64,000 nucleotides of DNA from Dendrolimus kikuchii (GCA_019925095.2 CM034401.1:15598338-15662337), one strand, 5' to 3'; positions 11,341 through 22,685 are shown, counted from the stretch's first letter. Made by a program: numbers and translations. Notes: generated by a model from the letters alone, not told the origin.

Positions 11341-12839
11341 TTTTTTTTTTTTTTAAATCAATGAATATTTGGAAGTACCTTCATACTACATACACTAACT
11401 AGCACTTGTGTAATAATTAATATTTCCGACTTATAAAGAATAAAATATGTAAACAACAATATATGCTAATAAGTAAATAAGATAAGTATATAATAATATG
11501 TGACATAGATATAAATAAGGGACAGAAAGAAGAATAAAAAGAGGAATAGTACAAATAAAGACAAGAAAGAGAGTTCTAAATAGGAACCCTGGCTATGTTA
11601 GGAGGAGGCCTAAGGCATGAAGGGCCAAATATAAAAAAAAACCAAGAAAGCTCAAGTAGTCTCCGACTGTTTGCATTTTTCTAACAATATACAAATCTGA
11701 CGAATATGTGTTAGTACAATGTACAGTGATAAGTTACTTTAAATGTTTTATTTTATTTTATCTACGGAATCCCAATTATATCAAAAACAACTCGCGAGTC
11801 TTGCTCAAACAGTCTTCAAATATGTATTAAGCCTTACCTCGATTTTTGTACAATTTCCCAATTCTAATAGTTCAAGAACTAGACGGAGTGGGGGATCCTT
11901 TTTACAAGATTTGGAAGCGAAAATCGCGCCATCTATGAAGTTAAACAAAAAAATTTCATCAACACTAACACTATAAATACCTATGCAGATATGTATATCT
12001 ACATTACAGGCTACTCGTATCTCGAAAAGAAAAATACTAGTTTCCCGGAGGCGCTTGCAGACTTGGGGTTACCTGATATAAACTAAAAGCCTTCTTAAAG
12101 TATTGTATAAAATTAAAAGGAATGAGTTCCCCGCTTATAAGTCAAGCTATATTTTTATTGCATTTCATAAATTGCCTCATTCTTGTTGAATGTAGTACTG
12201 TATGTTCCGATCGCCCACACATGATTGATTGTAAATACCAATGTAATGTGAACATTATGATACAAAATGTTTTCTCACATTTTCCTTAAAAGCCCTTCGT
12301 GTATGTCGCACGCTGTGACAACGTCAATAAATTTTAAATGGTAGAGCAATAAAATTCCATAACGCAACTTTGTATGTAACATTACGGTACATTTCTATAT
12401 ATAGTGTCAGGAAAATATTTTTTACAAATTAGAAATATCTTAACTTGTCATGATTATTATGTAATTTAAAAATACTTAAGAGTCATTTAATTTTAACTTT
12501 AAGTTCAGTTAACATATACGTTTTATAGTTAGTGTTCGGTCAATTTTTTTTAGTTATAGTTAAAAATATAAGTCATAGCCAAGTATGTGTCGGACCACGT
12601 ACGAAAGAGTTCCAGTCCTTAGGCGTGATAAACGTGTTCTGCGTTTCTGTTTTCGTCAAACCATAATAAAACCTGATCATAAATCTAAAATATCACATGT
12701 TTCAAAAGCTACATAACGAATTTTATTAAATCTTGTATTTTCCAGAATTCTCACATTATAGCTTAAAGTTCGAGGGACATCCCTTCTCGCCATCGAGAAA
12801 AACAATAACTTTAAATCAAGTTTTATGTATTGCTTGATG
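11341..12839. other. AT-rich interval, nothing recognised
   Basis: Beyond the T14 run at the left edge I see no gene and no familiar repeat. ORF 11743-11976 has no signature that I recognise. Confidence 0.4.
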
Positions 12840-13565
12840 AACAGCCAGGCAGACAGCCCACCGATGGAAACCGATTACTATAGTCTATGGACATTTTTAA
12901 CAACAAATGTGTTGCCGCTCTCTAAAGGGAGACCGGGACCTGATCACTATTTTTTTATTGCCTGAAGCAGATAAACTGACGGACGGCCCACTTGTTGAAA
13001 AGTGGTTACCGTCACCTATGTATGGTTTGCAACACCAGGGGCGTTGCCGGCCTCTAAGAAATTTTATAACGCCCTTTTTAAATGACCCCATGTCGTAGCG
13101 CAGTGGGAAAATCTCGGCGGGAAGTTCTCTCCAGATCATTGTTGTACGCGGAATAAACGTTCTAGAGAATCGTTGCGTAGTTGAGCATAGGAGCTCCAGG
13201 AAATGGGGGTGAATATCCCGTCGATGGCAAGCGGTGCGGTTGTAAAAATGAGGCGTTGGCACCAGATCACACGATTCCGCGGAATACTCTCCGTTGTACA
13301 GGCGGTAGAATACGCAGAGGGACATAAAGACTCTTCGAAGGCTAAACGATTCTAAACTGCCTGTTAGTATGGGATCGTCGACTATACAAACGGCGTAACG
13401 CTGGATGGAGTCGAAAGGGTCATTCTGGTAAACGGGTGCCAGTAGTGATGGAACACAACTCAACGTTGTTATGGTGGCATACTCTAGACCAAAGGTGCTA
13501 GCCATCCAGACAGGCAAACACCTCTTACGACAGGATGCCCAGCCGCAGGAAATTATATTATTTCT
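12840..13565 (-). mobile_element. SINE-C copy split by a CR1-type LINE
   Basis: The two halves of a minus-strand SINE-C lie at 12840-12950 (tail side, 'ctctaaagggagaccggg') and about 13445-13565 (head side, 'ggaacacaactcaacg' to 'gcaggaaattatatt'). The LINE fragment between them interrupts the element exactly within 'cacta|atgccggaacac'. Rejoining the halves restores the normal order. The insertion is younger than the SINE-C copy. Confidence 0.75.
12951..13445 (-). pseudogene. 3' end of a CR1/jockey-type LINE (reverse transcriptase C-terminus)
   Basis: The minus strand encodes about 130 residues typical of the C-terminal end of lepidopteran CR1/jockey-type LINE proteins: 'DPFDSIQRYAVCIVDDP', 'FMSLCVFYRLYNGE', 'CHRRDIHPHFLE', 'RFSRTFIPRTTMIW' and 'FKKGVIKFLRGRQRP'. 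The larger ORF (12897-13517) adds SINE-C sequence on both sides and is a chimaera by chance. The catalytic part of the reverse transcriptase is missing, so this is a 5'-truncated insertion. The 3' UTR reads 'cataggtgacggtaaccact' then 'gtgggccgtc' on the minus strand and ends in a short A-tract (T-run at 12950-12956). Its tail matches the SINE-C tail. Another copy lies at 57548-57895. Confidence 0.8.
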
Positions 13566-14811
13566 CCACGGATAAAATGCCCAAAAAAATGATTACGTTG
13601 TGTCGTCCTAATTATGTTGAAACATACAAATAAATAATAAAATCTACATATAACTAAATAATGTAATTACATCTCGTAATTCTAGTGGTGTGTGAAGCCC
13701 CCGAGGGAGAAATAAAGTAATTTTCTTCTCGCTCTTCCTTTCCACGTCCCTTTGGGTTCTCTCGGGCGTCTTATCGCAGCCGCACCTTTGTATGTATACC
13801 AGAGGCGCGGTGTGGAAATTCGCTTAGGGTGAGCCGGTTGAAAATACATACCTTATGATGCAAGAGTCGACTACACCGCTGTTATAGAAAAGTTACCGCA
13901 TATTTTGAAACAAAAGCCGGTGCCTGGTCGGGTTATGACTTGTTATTTTATACAATACATGTGAAAAGCCGCCGAGCGTAAGAGATAGTAATACACGGAT
14001 AACAAACGTTAGTGGAAATAATTCGTGATGTTTTCGACCATTTGGTCGCCATTAGCTAATTTCTTGAAGGTAGGCTATGTATGGATAATCGAGTTGTATG
14101 AAATCCACACCACTGCTGTATACTGGAAAAAATATTATCAACCTTTATGTGCATGTATAACGGCCATCCCTATTCTTATTTTTTTGCGATTCCTCTACAT
14201 GATTGTGTAGCAGCACATGCGACTACATAGTTTATAAGAAAAATTACTATAACATACATAGATAGACGAATGTGGGGATACGCCATTTGTATGAGGCGTT
14301 GGTTTCGAAATTAACTGTCCAACCTTAATAATGTAACGGATATATATTAACGCTGTTGTGTTCAGCCCAACTAAACGGACTAGTTCACTGGGTTCCTACT
14401 GTTAAAATAAACTACAAAGATCAAAATCTGTTCTTGAATAAACTTCCTATTAGGGAAACATCTTAAAAACAAGCAGCAGTAAACTTTGTTTAATTAGTAA
14501 AATACTTAAAGCTATAAAAGTATACGGTCTTGGATAATTACGTGTCGACATGTGAGACATCCGTCGATTGCAGAATACCGTTCCAAGACCTTTTATAGTA
14601 AGACCGTAGCTGGGTCCTTGGATTAATAATATAATTATTTTCTCTTGTGTATTTACTATGAGTATAACTTATTGGGTCAATTGCTTCGATTTAATTTTTT
14701 GAAGGTTACTCGGTACTTACTCGGTACTATTCATATACGTGTCATAGCAAATACACTGTAAGAGTGTAGCGTACAACAATAATAATAAATCAGCTGACAA
14801 AGACCCACATT
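13566..14811. other. Unrecognised interval with a GC-richer patch
   Basis: 13685-13990 is less AT-rich than its surroundings ('ccctttgggttctctcgggc', 'gaggcgcggtgtgg') and may be an unknown repeat. No ORF with a recognisable domain. ORF 14025-14210 has hydrophobic stretches but no support. Confidence 0.35.
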
Positions 14812-15001
14812 GTACATCCCTCAGCTTAGCAAGTTACGCTTGTATTATGGGTAATATAGGACAGACAACTCTGGGGCTGATCCCAAACACCCAGACTATA
14901 ACAAATAACGGCAATTTCATTTAAAAAATTTACCTTATCAGGAATCGAAGCTAGAGCCTCTGCGGTGTAGTGAGGTTGGCCCGCTCAACCATAGAGGCCA
15001 C
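14812..15001 (-). mobile_element. tRNA-derived SINE-B copy, near full length
   Basis: Reading the minus strand, the head 'ggcctctatggttgagcggg' carries a box A-like motif and is followed by a decayed box B ('cttcgattcc'). The body includes 'tgggtgtttgggatcagcc' and 'acccataatacaagcg'. The same unit occurs at 31662, 34081, 43900 and 47249. It has the shape of a tRNA-derived SINE with an RNA polymerase III promoter. Confidence 0.8.
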
Positions 15002-15442
15002 CGACACAGAAGTTCCGGCTACGTTTTACAAAGATCGGCCAGTTATTGGGGATCAAAATTAAATGGCTCAAGATGACATCTGTTCTTATTGCCTGACAAT
15101 ACAATATAATATATAGAAAACAGAATATTTTGTTCAAAAGCAACCTTTTCCCTTGGTTCGCCTTTTGAAATTCTTTCACAGAAATTGATCGTTACAACCT
15201 ACCTACACACTATAATTTTGTTTAATAATACTGGTGTATTTATATTTTACAATCAAATCAAATCATAAATCAGCCGATTCGATTTCTGACAAGAGTTATT
15301 GACTTTTCAAAAACCTAATGATACCAATTATTTTTCGTCAAAAGCGGCCTTGAGATTCCTTTGAGTGTTTTTCACTATTTAGCATAGTTTAGGATTTGTC
15401 CCATAAGGGCCACTTGCAAAATTCCGTCTATACATCCAAAAA
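15002..15442. other. AT-rich interval, nothing recognised
   Basis: No gene or familiar repeat. ORF 14985-15179 (minus) overlaps the SINE-B edge and has no signature. Confidence 0.4.
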
Positions 15443-15955
15443 CTAGTTGACCCAGCAACTGTTGTCCTGCCTTATAAAATAATATTTAGAACCCGATTGC
15501 AGCGCCACCTATCGAGTCCTTGTCAGCCAATTACAATCCACTGTTGGACGTAGGCTTCCCCAAGTCCGCGCCACTCATCCCGGTACTCCGCCTTCCTCAT
15601 CCAGCGCCTACCGGCGATCTTGCGCAGGTCATCAGTCCGACACTACGCATACCGATACGTGGTCTCCACTCCAGGCTGACTCGGCTGCTCCATCAGCCAT
15701 CGGTCCTGCGACAGATGTGACCGGCCCACTGCAACTTCAACTTGCTAATTTTGCGAAATACATCGGTTACCTTGTTTCTATTACGGATATCCACATTTCT
15801 AATTCTATCCATACACCTACTGGGTCCAATTGTAAATCTAAACCATCTCGGGACCCACTTGAACACACACAAAAAATTCACCAAAATCGGTCCAACCGTT
15901 TAGGAGGAGTTCAGTGGCATACACAGGAACAGAAGAATAAGAATTGGTAATATTC
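15443..15955 (+). mobile_element. Group S2 short element interrupted by a LINE fragment
   Basis: The left part ('gttgacccagcaactgttgt', 'cagcgccacctat') and right part ('gtccaattgtaaatctaaac', 'aaaatcggtccaaccg') match the uninterrupted arrangement at 40376-40600. Between them sits the RTE-like fragment 15520-15813. Confidence 0.7.
15520..15813 (-). pseudogene. RTE-like LINE protein fragment
   Basis: The minus strand encodes 'RIRNVDIRNRNKVTDVFRKI', 'KLQWAGHICRRTDG' and, after a frame change, 'EAYVQQWIVIG', a pattern common at the C-terminal end of lepidopteran RTE-type LINE polyproteins. It is flanked by an imperfect 14-bp direct repeat (cacctatcgagtcc at 15506-15519 and cacctactgggtcc at 15814-15827), which fits an old target-site duplication. 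The fragment belongs to a different RTE lineage from the (TATG)n copies. Confidence 0.7.
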
Positions 15956-16369
15956 ATTTACATATAATCAATATAATAGCTTAATAGAAATATATATATG
16001 TAGGTATATCTATGGTTCCTTATTTGGTATGAATATAGCCCCCCGGCGAGATACCCAGCAAGGATAGCATTAATCTTTCTGATTGGGCTCATATTCGATG
16101 TTACTTCCTACAAGATTCATTATGAAACATGTTGACAATATAGGAACAAGCCTGTGTCACATGCGTACGAGCCTATGCTGTTGCTTTGTATAATCTTATT
16201 GACCGCACTCAACTAACTTAAATAGTGATGAGTACATTTTATTCCAGTGTTATGTTACAATAGTAAACAATTAACTTCAATAAATTGTCCTTTTGTGCTA
16301 CATGGTGTTGTAAAAAAATTTCAATGACGAATAGCAGCTACATTAGTGTACACTTGTACACACATACTT
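15956..16369. other. AT-rich interval, nothing recognised
   Basis: No gene. A short GC-richer stretch at 16035-16100 is not assignable. Confidence 0.4.
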
Positions 16370-17345
16370 TATCTGCCAATATTTAATGTCATTAAAAATT
16401 AATAACAATACCGCATCACATAAGTGTAATGTGATGCGCCATCAGAACTGAAAACACTAGTCACAATGATGAAAAATGACTGTCAGGCGAGAGGCTTACA
16501 TTTCAATGCGAAGAAAACAAAGGTTATGGTGTTTGAAAGGGAAGAAACCAGAACGAATGCAAGGATAATGGTCGATGATGTTATGCTGGAGCAAGTGAAT
16601 GAGTTTGTATATCTTGGATGTGCTTTTAGCAGGGATGGAAGGTACACCGCTGATATAGAAAGAAGAGTGAAGTTGGGGAATAGTTTGAATGGAGCGTTAG
16701 GTAAACTTCTAGGCGCTAAGAACCTCAGCCAGAAGGCCCAGCTCGCCGTACACAACGCGGTGCTGGTACCTACGCTCACGTATGGAAACGAGAGTTGGGT
16801 ATGGAAGAGAGAGCATGAAAGTAGAGTAAACGCGGTCGAGATGCGAGCACTGCGCAAAATCTGCGGAGTGACGCTCGCGGACCGTGTTCGTAATACCGAA
16901 GTAAGAAAGAGAGTTGGTCTGAAAGAGAGTGTCGGGGTGAAGGTAAGGAAAGGAATGCTCCGGTGGTTCGGGCATGTGGAAAGAATGCATGATGAAAGAA
17001 TGACTAAACAGATATACAATGCAAAAGTGGATGGATGCAGAAGTCGTGGAAGGCCACGACACACCTTCCATGATCAAATTGATCGTGTACTAGCAGAAGG
17101 TGATGTCAGGAGCCTTAAGAACAGACGAGCTTGCATGACAAGAGTTATGAATGTCAAAGAGGCAAGTGAGGTGTGTAAGAATAAGCCTAAATGGCACTCT
17201 GTTGTTCGTGCCTACCCCGCAAGGGAACTGGCGTGAAGTTATGTATGTATGTATGTATGTATAAGTGTAATGCATTAAACCCATCGTACCTCTGTGTGTA
17301 GTAATCATTAATAAAAACATTGTCACAGATGGAGCTGTAACATTA
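16370..17345 (-). repeat. MITE-N copy interrupted by an RTE LINE
   Basis: The flanks of the RTE insertion (16370-16431 and 17261-17345) join into one unit that resembles the complement of 63632-63800 and is related to 37945-38062 and 55285-55450 (shared core resembling 'attaataacaat' and 'tatctgttaatgtttaacg'). The element is AT-rich, short and non-coding. Its termini are not resolved. Confidence 0.5.
16432..17260 (+). pseudogene. RTE-clade LINE, 5'-truncated, with 12-bp TSD
   Basis: The insert is 829 bp with perfect flanking repeats, ataagtgtaatg, at 16420-16431 and 17261-17272. Its ORF (ATG at 16466; the frame is open back to the 5' junction) runs 256 codons to a stop at 17236 and covers the region after the reverse transcriptase active site: 'LHFNAKKTKVMVFE', 'FVYLGCAFSRDGRY', 'NAVEMRALRKICGV', 'GMLRWFGHVERMHDERMTKQ' and 'GRSRGRPRH', ending 'VRAYPARELA'. 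The 3' end is a (TATG)n microsatellite, as usual for RTE elements. The endonuclease and the polymerase active site are missing, so it cannot move itself. The ORF has no internal stop, which suggests a fairly recent insertion. The reference point for all other RTE stubs in the window. Confidence 0.9.
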
Positions 17346-17684
17346 GCAATACACGATATTAGCTTTATCCGGTTGTTTTTTCAAATATTACCTCAAGAGA
17401 GTATCTATCATATTCACCTATAGTAGCTTACAGCGGGGTGTATCCTGGCATAAGTAGCCTCCGATGTAAATATAACTGAAGATCAATTATATAGTCGGTT
17501 TTTACTATTCATTCGCTTGCTTCTTCACCGGTTGAATTTTGACATTTCTTGTATAGAGCTTATGTCAAAGATTAAGCAATAATAAGGCAAATGAACGGTC
17601 GGTAAGATATAGGAACCGGCCGTGAAACAGGCGTGCGCGAAACTCCTATGATATGACTATAAACCTATCGTAACATTATATCTT
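17346..17684. other. AT-rich interval, nothing recognised
   Basis: No gene or known repeat visible. Confidence 0.4.
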
Positions 17685-17885
17685 ATACTAATATATAAAG
17701 CTGAAGAGTGTGTTTGTTTGCTTGAACGCGCTAATCTCAGGAACTACTGGTCTGATTTGAAAAATTATTTCAGTGTTAGATAGCCCATTTATTGAGGAAG
17801 GCTATAGGCTATATATCATCATGCTAAGACCAAACTTTTTTTAACTATTCCACGCGGACGAAGTCGCAGGCAGAAGCTAGTTATA
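17685..17885 (-). mobile_element. Short interspersed element related to the S groups
   Basis: On the minus strand it begins 'ctagcttctgcctgcgactt' with 'cgtccgcgtgg' following, and it ends 'cttta' with 'tatattagtata'. It is a compact copy, about 200 bp, of the 'cgacttcgtccgcgtgg' type common in Lepidoptera. Non-coding. Confidence 0.7.
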
Positions 17886-18622
17886 TAATATAATAACAAC
17901 TATATGTTATACCCACTATGTATCGTGTTCATATCTGTCAGGAACACACGTAACATATCTAATCGGTAATTGAAACGGTTTACAACATGTTGATGTATAC
18001 AATTAATTAACGATATGTATTTGACCGCTACGTAAATTGTAACGTGTTGTAGGTAATGTGCAACGAGTTTGGAGGCAATTTCGAATTTAGTGGCCTGGAA
18101 TTTATTTGCGGAACATTATGCGGAGAAAATTATGAGTACAATTTGTTTATGTTTACCATGTCGGTTTGGCAGTACATTTTATTCTCTATATATAAAACCG
18201 TATTTTTTAGTGTTGTTTACCTGTTTCTGTACTGTTGCTTTCCTACTTTATTGTGTAACTTTAGCTTTTTCTTATAAATATAACAATTAAACATAATTAA
18301 CCACTAATTAAAATTAAGTGGTCGAGTGCAAAAATGTAGTCTATGAAGTATCAAAACTATATTTTAAGGACAAACCAAGTATATACCTAAATAGGCGATC
18401 TCGATTATTATAACGACTTTTCTTAATGACTTTTTAAATTAATGAATGAATATATGAATACAAAATAGTAACAATTGTACCCCGCGCCCTCTATGTTATG
18501 TTTGACGGAGAGGAAAATTTTAAAAATGAATCTGTTATAACTTTGCAGAAAAATTATTTAAAACAAAACCCCTTGAAAGGTTTTTAAGATACAGTATTTT
18601 TTATTATAATTTTTTTGCAGTT
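17886..18622. other. AT-rich interval, nothing recognised
   Basis: Two overlapping plus-strand ORFs near 18056-18290 are rich in Phe, Leu and Cys with no motif and occur in different frames of the same T-rich stretch; I do not accept them as genes. Confidence 0.4.
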
Positions 18623-19712
18623 AGGGGTCCATCTACAAATTATGTCACATGTTAAGGGGGGATGTCGACGAAGTGTGACGTTGTGTAAGAAGGGGTGGGG
18701 GGCCTAAATTTCGTGACGTCACATTTCAAAATTTAATATATTTAAGCTTTAAAACACGAGATTTGAACTATCAACGAAAATCTTCAAAATATTTCCAACT
18801 CTATTTGTATGAGCCACGGTATGAGCATAGTGTTGAATTTTTCTGAAGTGAAACTTCTTTAGAATCATTGTGATTTAAAACTCGATGAAACGAAATAGTG
18901 ACACTAAAAAGTGATCTATAGGACTAAGCCTGCGAGAGAATGAGATACGAGTTTTACATTGTGCAGCACAGATTAGAGAGTTATTAAGACCGGTGATTAA
19001 GCATAGGTCCAATTTGGACCGAAATAAAACTGATAATAATATTTTTTAGACTAAAACAGTGAACAACTGAAACTGATACTTAAGAAGTTTATTTTGAATT
19101 ATAATATGTTAACGGATATAGGCTAAAGGAATTATATTTATATTAATAAAAGTTAGAGAAGAATTATCTGTGAGTATACTCTCTGAAGTTTCACTTCTAT
19201 TTCGTGTGAACTGCACACGCACAATATTAAAAATTATTTTAAAAAAGCTTGAAATTGCAAAATATGTGATGTCACACTAGGGACGGAGTAGTATCACGAT
19301 GGTGACCACCTGTGGCAAAGCAAAAACGGAGAAAGGGTTAAAAAAAATCATGAAATTCGTGGGATATTTTTTGAATTTTTTATTGCATGAGTTCAGCAGA
19401 CAGGCAGACGGCCCACTTGATGGAAAGCGGTTACCATCGCCTATGGACATTTGAAAAACCAAAAGTGCTACAAATGAGCTGTTGCTCTCTTAAGTGAGAC
19501 TGGACCCTGGTCACGAATGCAGGAACACAACTCAAGGTTGTTATGGCGGCATACTCTAGACCAGGCGTGGTAGCTATCTAGTCGTGCAAATACTACCTAC
19601 TACTTGACTGTGGGTTCTTTTGTCGCCTTTTACGACAAGCCGCCCGGCCGCAGGAAATTGTATTCTTTCTCCGTTCCTGCACGGATAAGGATGTAATTTG
19701 TGAATGGCCCCT
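18623..19712. mobile_element. Inverted-terminal-repeat element with a nested SINE-C
   Basis: The left end 'aggggtccatctacaaatta' is the complement of the right end 'taatttgtgaatggcccct' with few changes. Subterminal blocks ('tgtgacg', 'cgtgacgtcacattt' on the left; 'gtgatgtcacac' on the right) support the pairing. The right terminal repeat begins immediately after the SINE-C head (19687). No transposase is left. The motif set is familiar from dispersed insect DNA elements, but I cannot name the superfamily. Confidence 0.7.
19373..19687 (-). mobile_element. SINE-C copy inside the inverted-repeat element
   Basis: Near-complete minus-strand copy, from the A-tract side ('tttttattgcatgagttcag') to the head 'ctccgttcctgcacggata'. 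It lies inside 18623-19712, so it inserted later than that element. Confidence 0.85.
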
Positions 19713-21055
19713 CATGCATCAAAATGATGAATTGTCACCAATAATTAACCCTTCGTAGATCGTGGACTTATTTGTTTTAATTCCACTTGGCTACATAACA
19801 CTAAATGCAATTTATTGAAAACATCTCAGTTTCCAATAAATATAATTATTTAAAAAAGAATTTATTTCAGTAACAAAGGCATGTGAAATATCAAATCGAA
19901 TTCTCTTCTCCAAAAATCTTGATATAATAATGGAATTTAATATTCATAATAATTGATTCCCAAGTCACAGCGTAGGCGTACAAATATATGGAATCTGTCC
20001 TTTTCTTCGTCATCTTTACTGTTTAATATCGCTTTATTGAGACAATCACATTTTTCAAACGATTTATAATAGATATCCGAGGCAAAGTGACATAAGATTT
20101 AATTAGTTCAAAGAAAAACAGTTTGATATTTTTAAAAAGCTTGTAAAAGATATGTAGGTAGTGTAATAAAAATACAGCAAAAAGGAATCTTTATTTATTT
20201 GAACGATTTTTAGATTTTGTAGCAGCAAGAGGTAGAGGTTAAATGATACTTCAGATGGCAGAAAGTAGTATTCACTGTCGAGTGCTGATGTGAACTGATT
20301 TATTTTGGAAATGGTAACCTTAAGTACAAATATTAACAAGTCGTACTGCTAGTACAATATATAACACAATGTGTGAGCAGGACGGATGATGTGCGAGCGA
20401 GATAGAGCAACTTTTAATATGTGCGCTCCCGCGTTCCGCTAGCCAAGTAGCCAGTAGTAGTTCATAGATGATACGCAGTAGTTCGTTGCCCGCTGCAAAG
20501 ACTAGATTTATGCAGCTCCCAAAAGTTCTATAGTAATAACAAAACTAAACAGTTGATGTTGATCATCTCTACGATCAAACTTTCAATGTGCGAATTGCCA
20601 TTCTGTAACTAATGGATCTCATGGATCCAAATTTTAGCGACAATTTCAGCTAACGAATTAGACGAATCCATTAAACTGAATAAATTTATTTAAAAAGGGA
20701 AGAACTGAAAAACATAATGGTCTTCTTGATTTCTCGAGCTAGATTGAGGCTGGTTGGGGTTTCGACCGAAAGCTCTTCACTCCGGCTTCCACTCACTGGG
20801 TTGCAGCCTGACGGTAACGGGAGTGTAAGACCGCTGGACCTGCGTTCATGTCTATGGCGTCACCGCAGCTCTCATTCTATCTGCAGTTTTCGGAGAACAT
20901 GACGACTCTTAATGACGTTGAATGACTTAATTTTATGTTTACATAAATCACTTTGGTTGCTTCATCCAAATTGATAGAAAGGAATAAACCGTCTAATATT
21001 GGCTCAAATCTCCAAACAAATTTTGATTCAAATCATTTATGTATTATATGTACTA
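19713..21055. other. Unrecognised interval with GC-richer patches
   Basis: 20370-20500 ('gtgcgagcgagatagagc', 'cgctcccgcgttccgctagc') and 20725-20890 are richer in GC than the surroundings. ORF 20717-20902 covers the second patch but has no recognisable domain. Both patches could be unknown repeats or short regulatory regions. Confidence 0.35.
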
Positions 21056-21590
21056 CTAGGATATGCCCGCGACTTCGTCCACGCTTGACTTGAAAATCCC
21101 GTGGGATTTCCGAGACATAAAGTATCGTAGCTATCGTTTTAGTGAAAACTGTGTCGCAATAAGCTAATTTGTATGCACTCGGACAACTACAAACCGCTCT
21201 TGGGAAAATTCCCGCGGGATTCTCGAGATAAAAAATCACACATTTTATTATATAAAATTTGCTAACAATAATTAAAAAAATCATATTAGAATTCGTTTTT
21301 CTTATCTGGCTATTTTAAATCATTCCCAGGAAATTTCCCACGGGATTCTCGGGATAAAAAGTAGCGCAAATTTTAAGTCTCAGAATATTTTGTCGATCAG
21401 CGAAAACCGCATCAAAATCGGCCCAGTAGTTTTTACGTGAATCCCGAACAAACAGACAATGAATCTAAAAAAAATTGCATCGTGCTCTCCATTCGTTTAT
21501 ATAGAACACCGTTTATATAAACAACTGGAATAGACTATTCTACTCCAGCTGTTTTTTTTAATAGCTTCAATGTACAGACATGGTATGTTT
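21056..21590 (+). mobile_element. Short interspersed element, group S1
   Basis: It begins 'ctaggatatgcccgcgactt' with 'cgtccacgcttgacttg', has 'cccgcgggattctcgagata', then 'aaaatcggcccagtagtttt' and ends 'aatagcttcaatgtacagac'. Related minus-strand copies lie at 23582-24035, 48203-48710 and 60622-61255. Non-coding; the ORF 21033-21284 is not supported. Confidence 0.75.
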
Positions 21591-21649
21591 AGAATTTTAT
21601 AATATTATAGATAGATATTGTACTACATAGGCTAAGGATACCCTTTTTT

Positions 21650-22080
21650 TTTGGCCAGGGGAAATCCGTTTGAGAACTAAGCCCCGACAGGCACAGAAGC
21701 CTGGGGGGATGTTCGCGACCCGTGTGAGTGTGAGATTTGCCAGATCGGGGGTGGCACTAGCGTGCCCAGTCAGAACCGGTGCCACGCTATTGCCACTCCC
21801 CAGTTAGGGATACCCACTAAAACCCCTGGGTGTTCCGTCCTGCGCCTTATGCCAGGGCTACGTGAATACGGGAGTCCCAACTCCGCGTGCCCTGGCAGGC
21901 GTGGGCCCCCCTCACTGGGCCTCTTCCTATGCCAGGGGACGTATCCCCCGGCTACTACTAGGTCTAGACCATGCGTGGGGTGGTTTATAACGCGCCCCAC
22001 GAGAAGAGAGATGAGCTCACGCGGAACACTCGCGCTCTCATCTCGACGGCATGTGCGGGTGAGTGAGAACCCCTAGGCTA
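21650..22080 (+). repeat. GC-rich repeat, copy 1
   Basis: About 430 GC-rich bp share ordered blocks with the minus strand of 45205-45615: 'atttgccagatcgggggtgg', 'ttatgccagggc', 'gccctggcagg', 'cgcggaacac' and 'gcgggtgagtgagaa'. There is a repeated 'gtgagt' theme. ORFs 21762-22076 (plus) and 21770-22000 (minus) have no domain I can see. Probably an untranslated part of a LINE, but the family is unknown to me. Confidence 0.55.
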
Positions 22081-22529
22081 TGGATACCTGATTCAACATT
22101 GGGTTGGAAGGTCCAATCAAAACTTAAACAGATTCGAAAATTATTTATTATTATAAGTTTGAAATTAATTGTCTATATAGACCCCACTCTATACTTAGAT
22201 ACACGTTTTAACCGTCGTCCAAAAGACTATCATTTAATTATAATTTAGACACGCTCCGGTATATTTTAGAAAGATATTGCAAAAAAGGTACACAAAAATG
22301 GTCAGAAGATTTAGAGGTTAAATATTTTTAGCAACATAAATGGTGGATGTGAAGCAATTTTTGTTGTCTGTAATGACAGGTCATAAGTCCAGAGGCTAAA
22401 AATTCTTTACAAAAGTATATTTTAAGAATAGTTTTTAAATAGTTATTAAAACATCAAGATGTTATTACTGACACATAAAAAGAAAACTATGAATAAATTA
22501 AAATTAATATAATAAATACCTACGAATTT
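22081..22529. other. AT-rich interval, nothing recognised
   Basis: No gene or known repeat. Short ORFs only. Confidence 0.4.
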
Positions 22530-22682
22530 TGCCAGGTGGTAGGGTATCTGTCCGTCTGGATGGCTACCACACCTGGTCTAGAGTATGCCGCCGTAACAAC
22601 CTTGAATTGTGTTCCGGCATTAGTGGCCAGGTTCCAGACTTCCTAGAGAGAGCAGCCACGCATTTGTAACGCCTTTGGTCTC
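22530..22682 (+). mobile_element. SINE-C fragment, left arm of an inverted pair
   Basis: Covers 'gccaggtggtagggtatctg' to 'gtaacgcctttgg' of the element body on the plus strand. Head and 3' tail are missing. It runs straight into (TA)n. Confidence 0.8.

Positions 22683-22685
<3 letters not shown>

Noticed and set aside
12897..13517. A single 206-residue gene
   Set aside because: Only the middle part is LINE protein; both ends are SINE-C sequence read through by chance.
16483..17077. Two minus-strand ORFs of 193 and 122 codons
   Set aside because: Antisense shadows of the RTE LINE ORF with no signature of their own.
18056..18290. Two overlapping 73-codon ORFs with hydrophobic segments
   Set aside because: Different frames of the same T-rich stretch, no motif and no start context.
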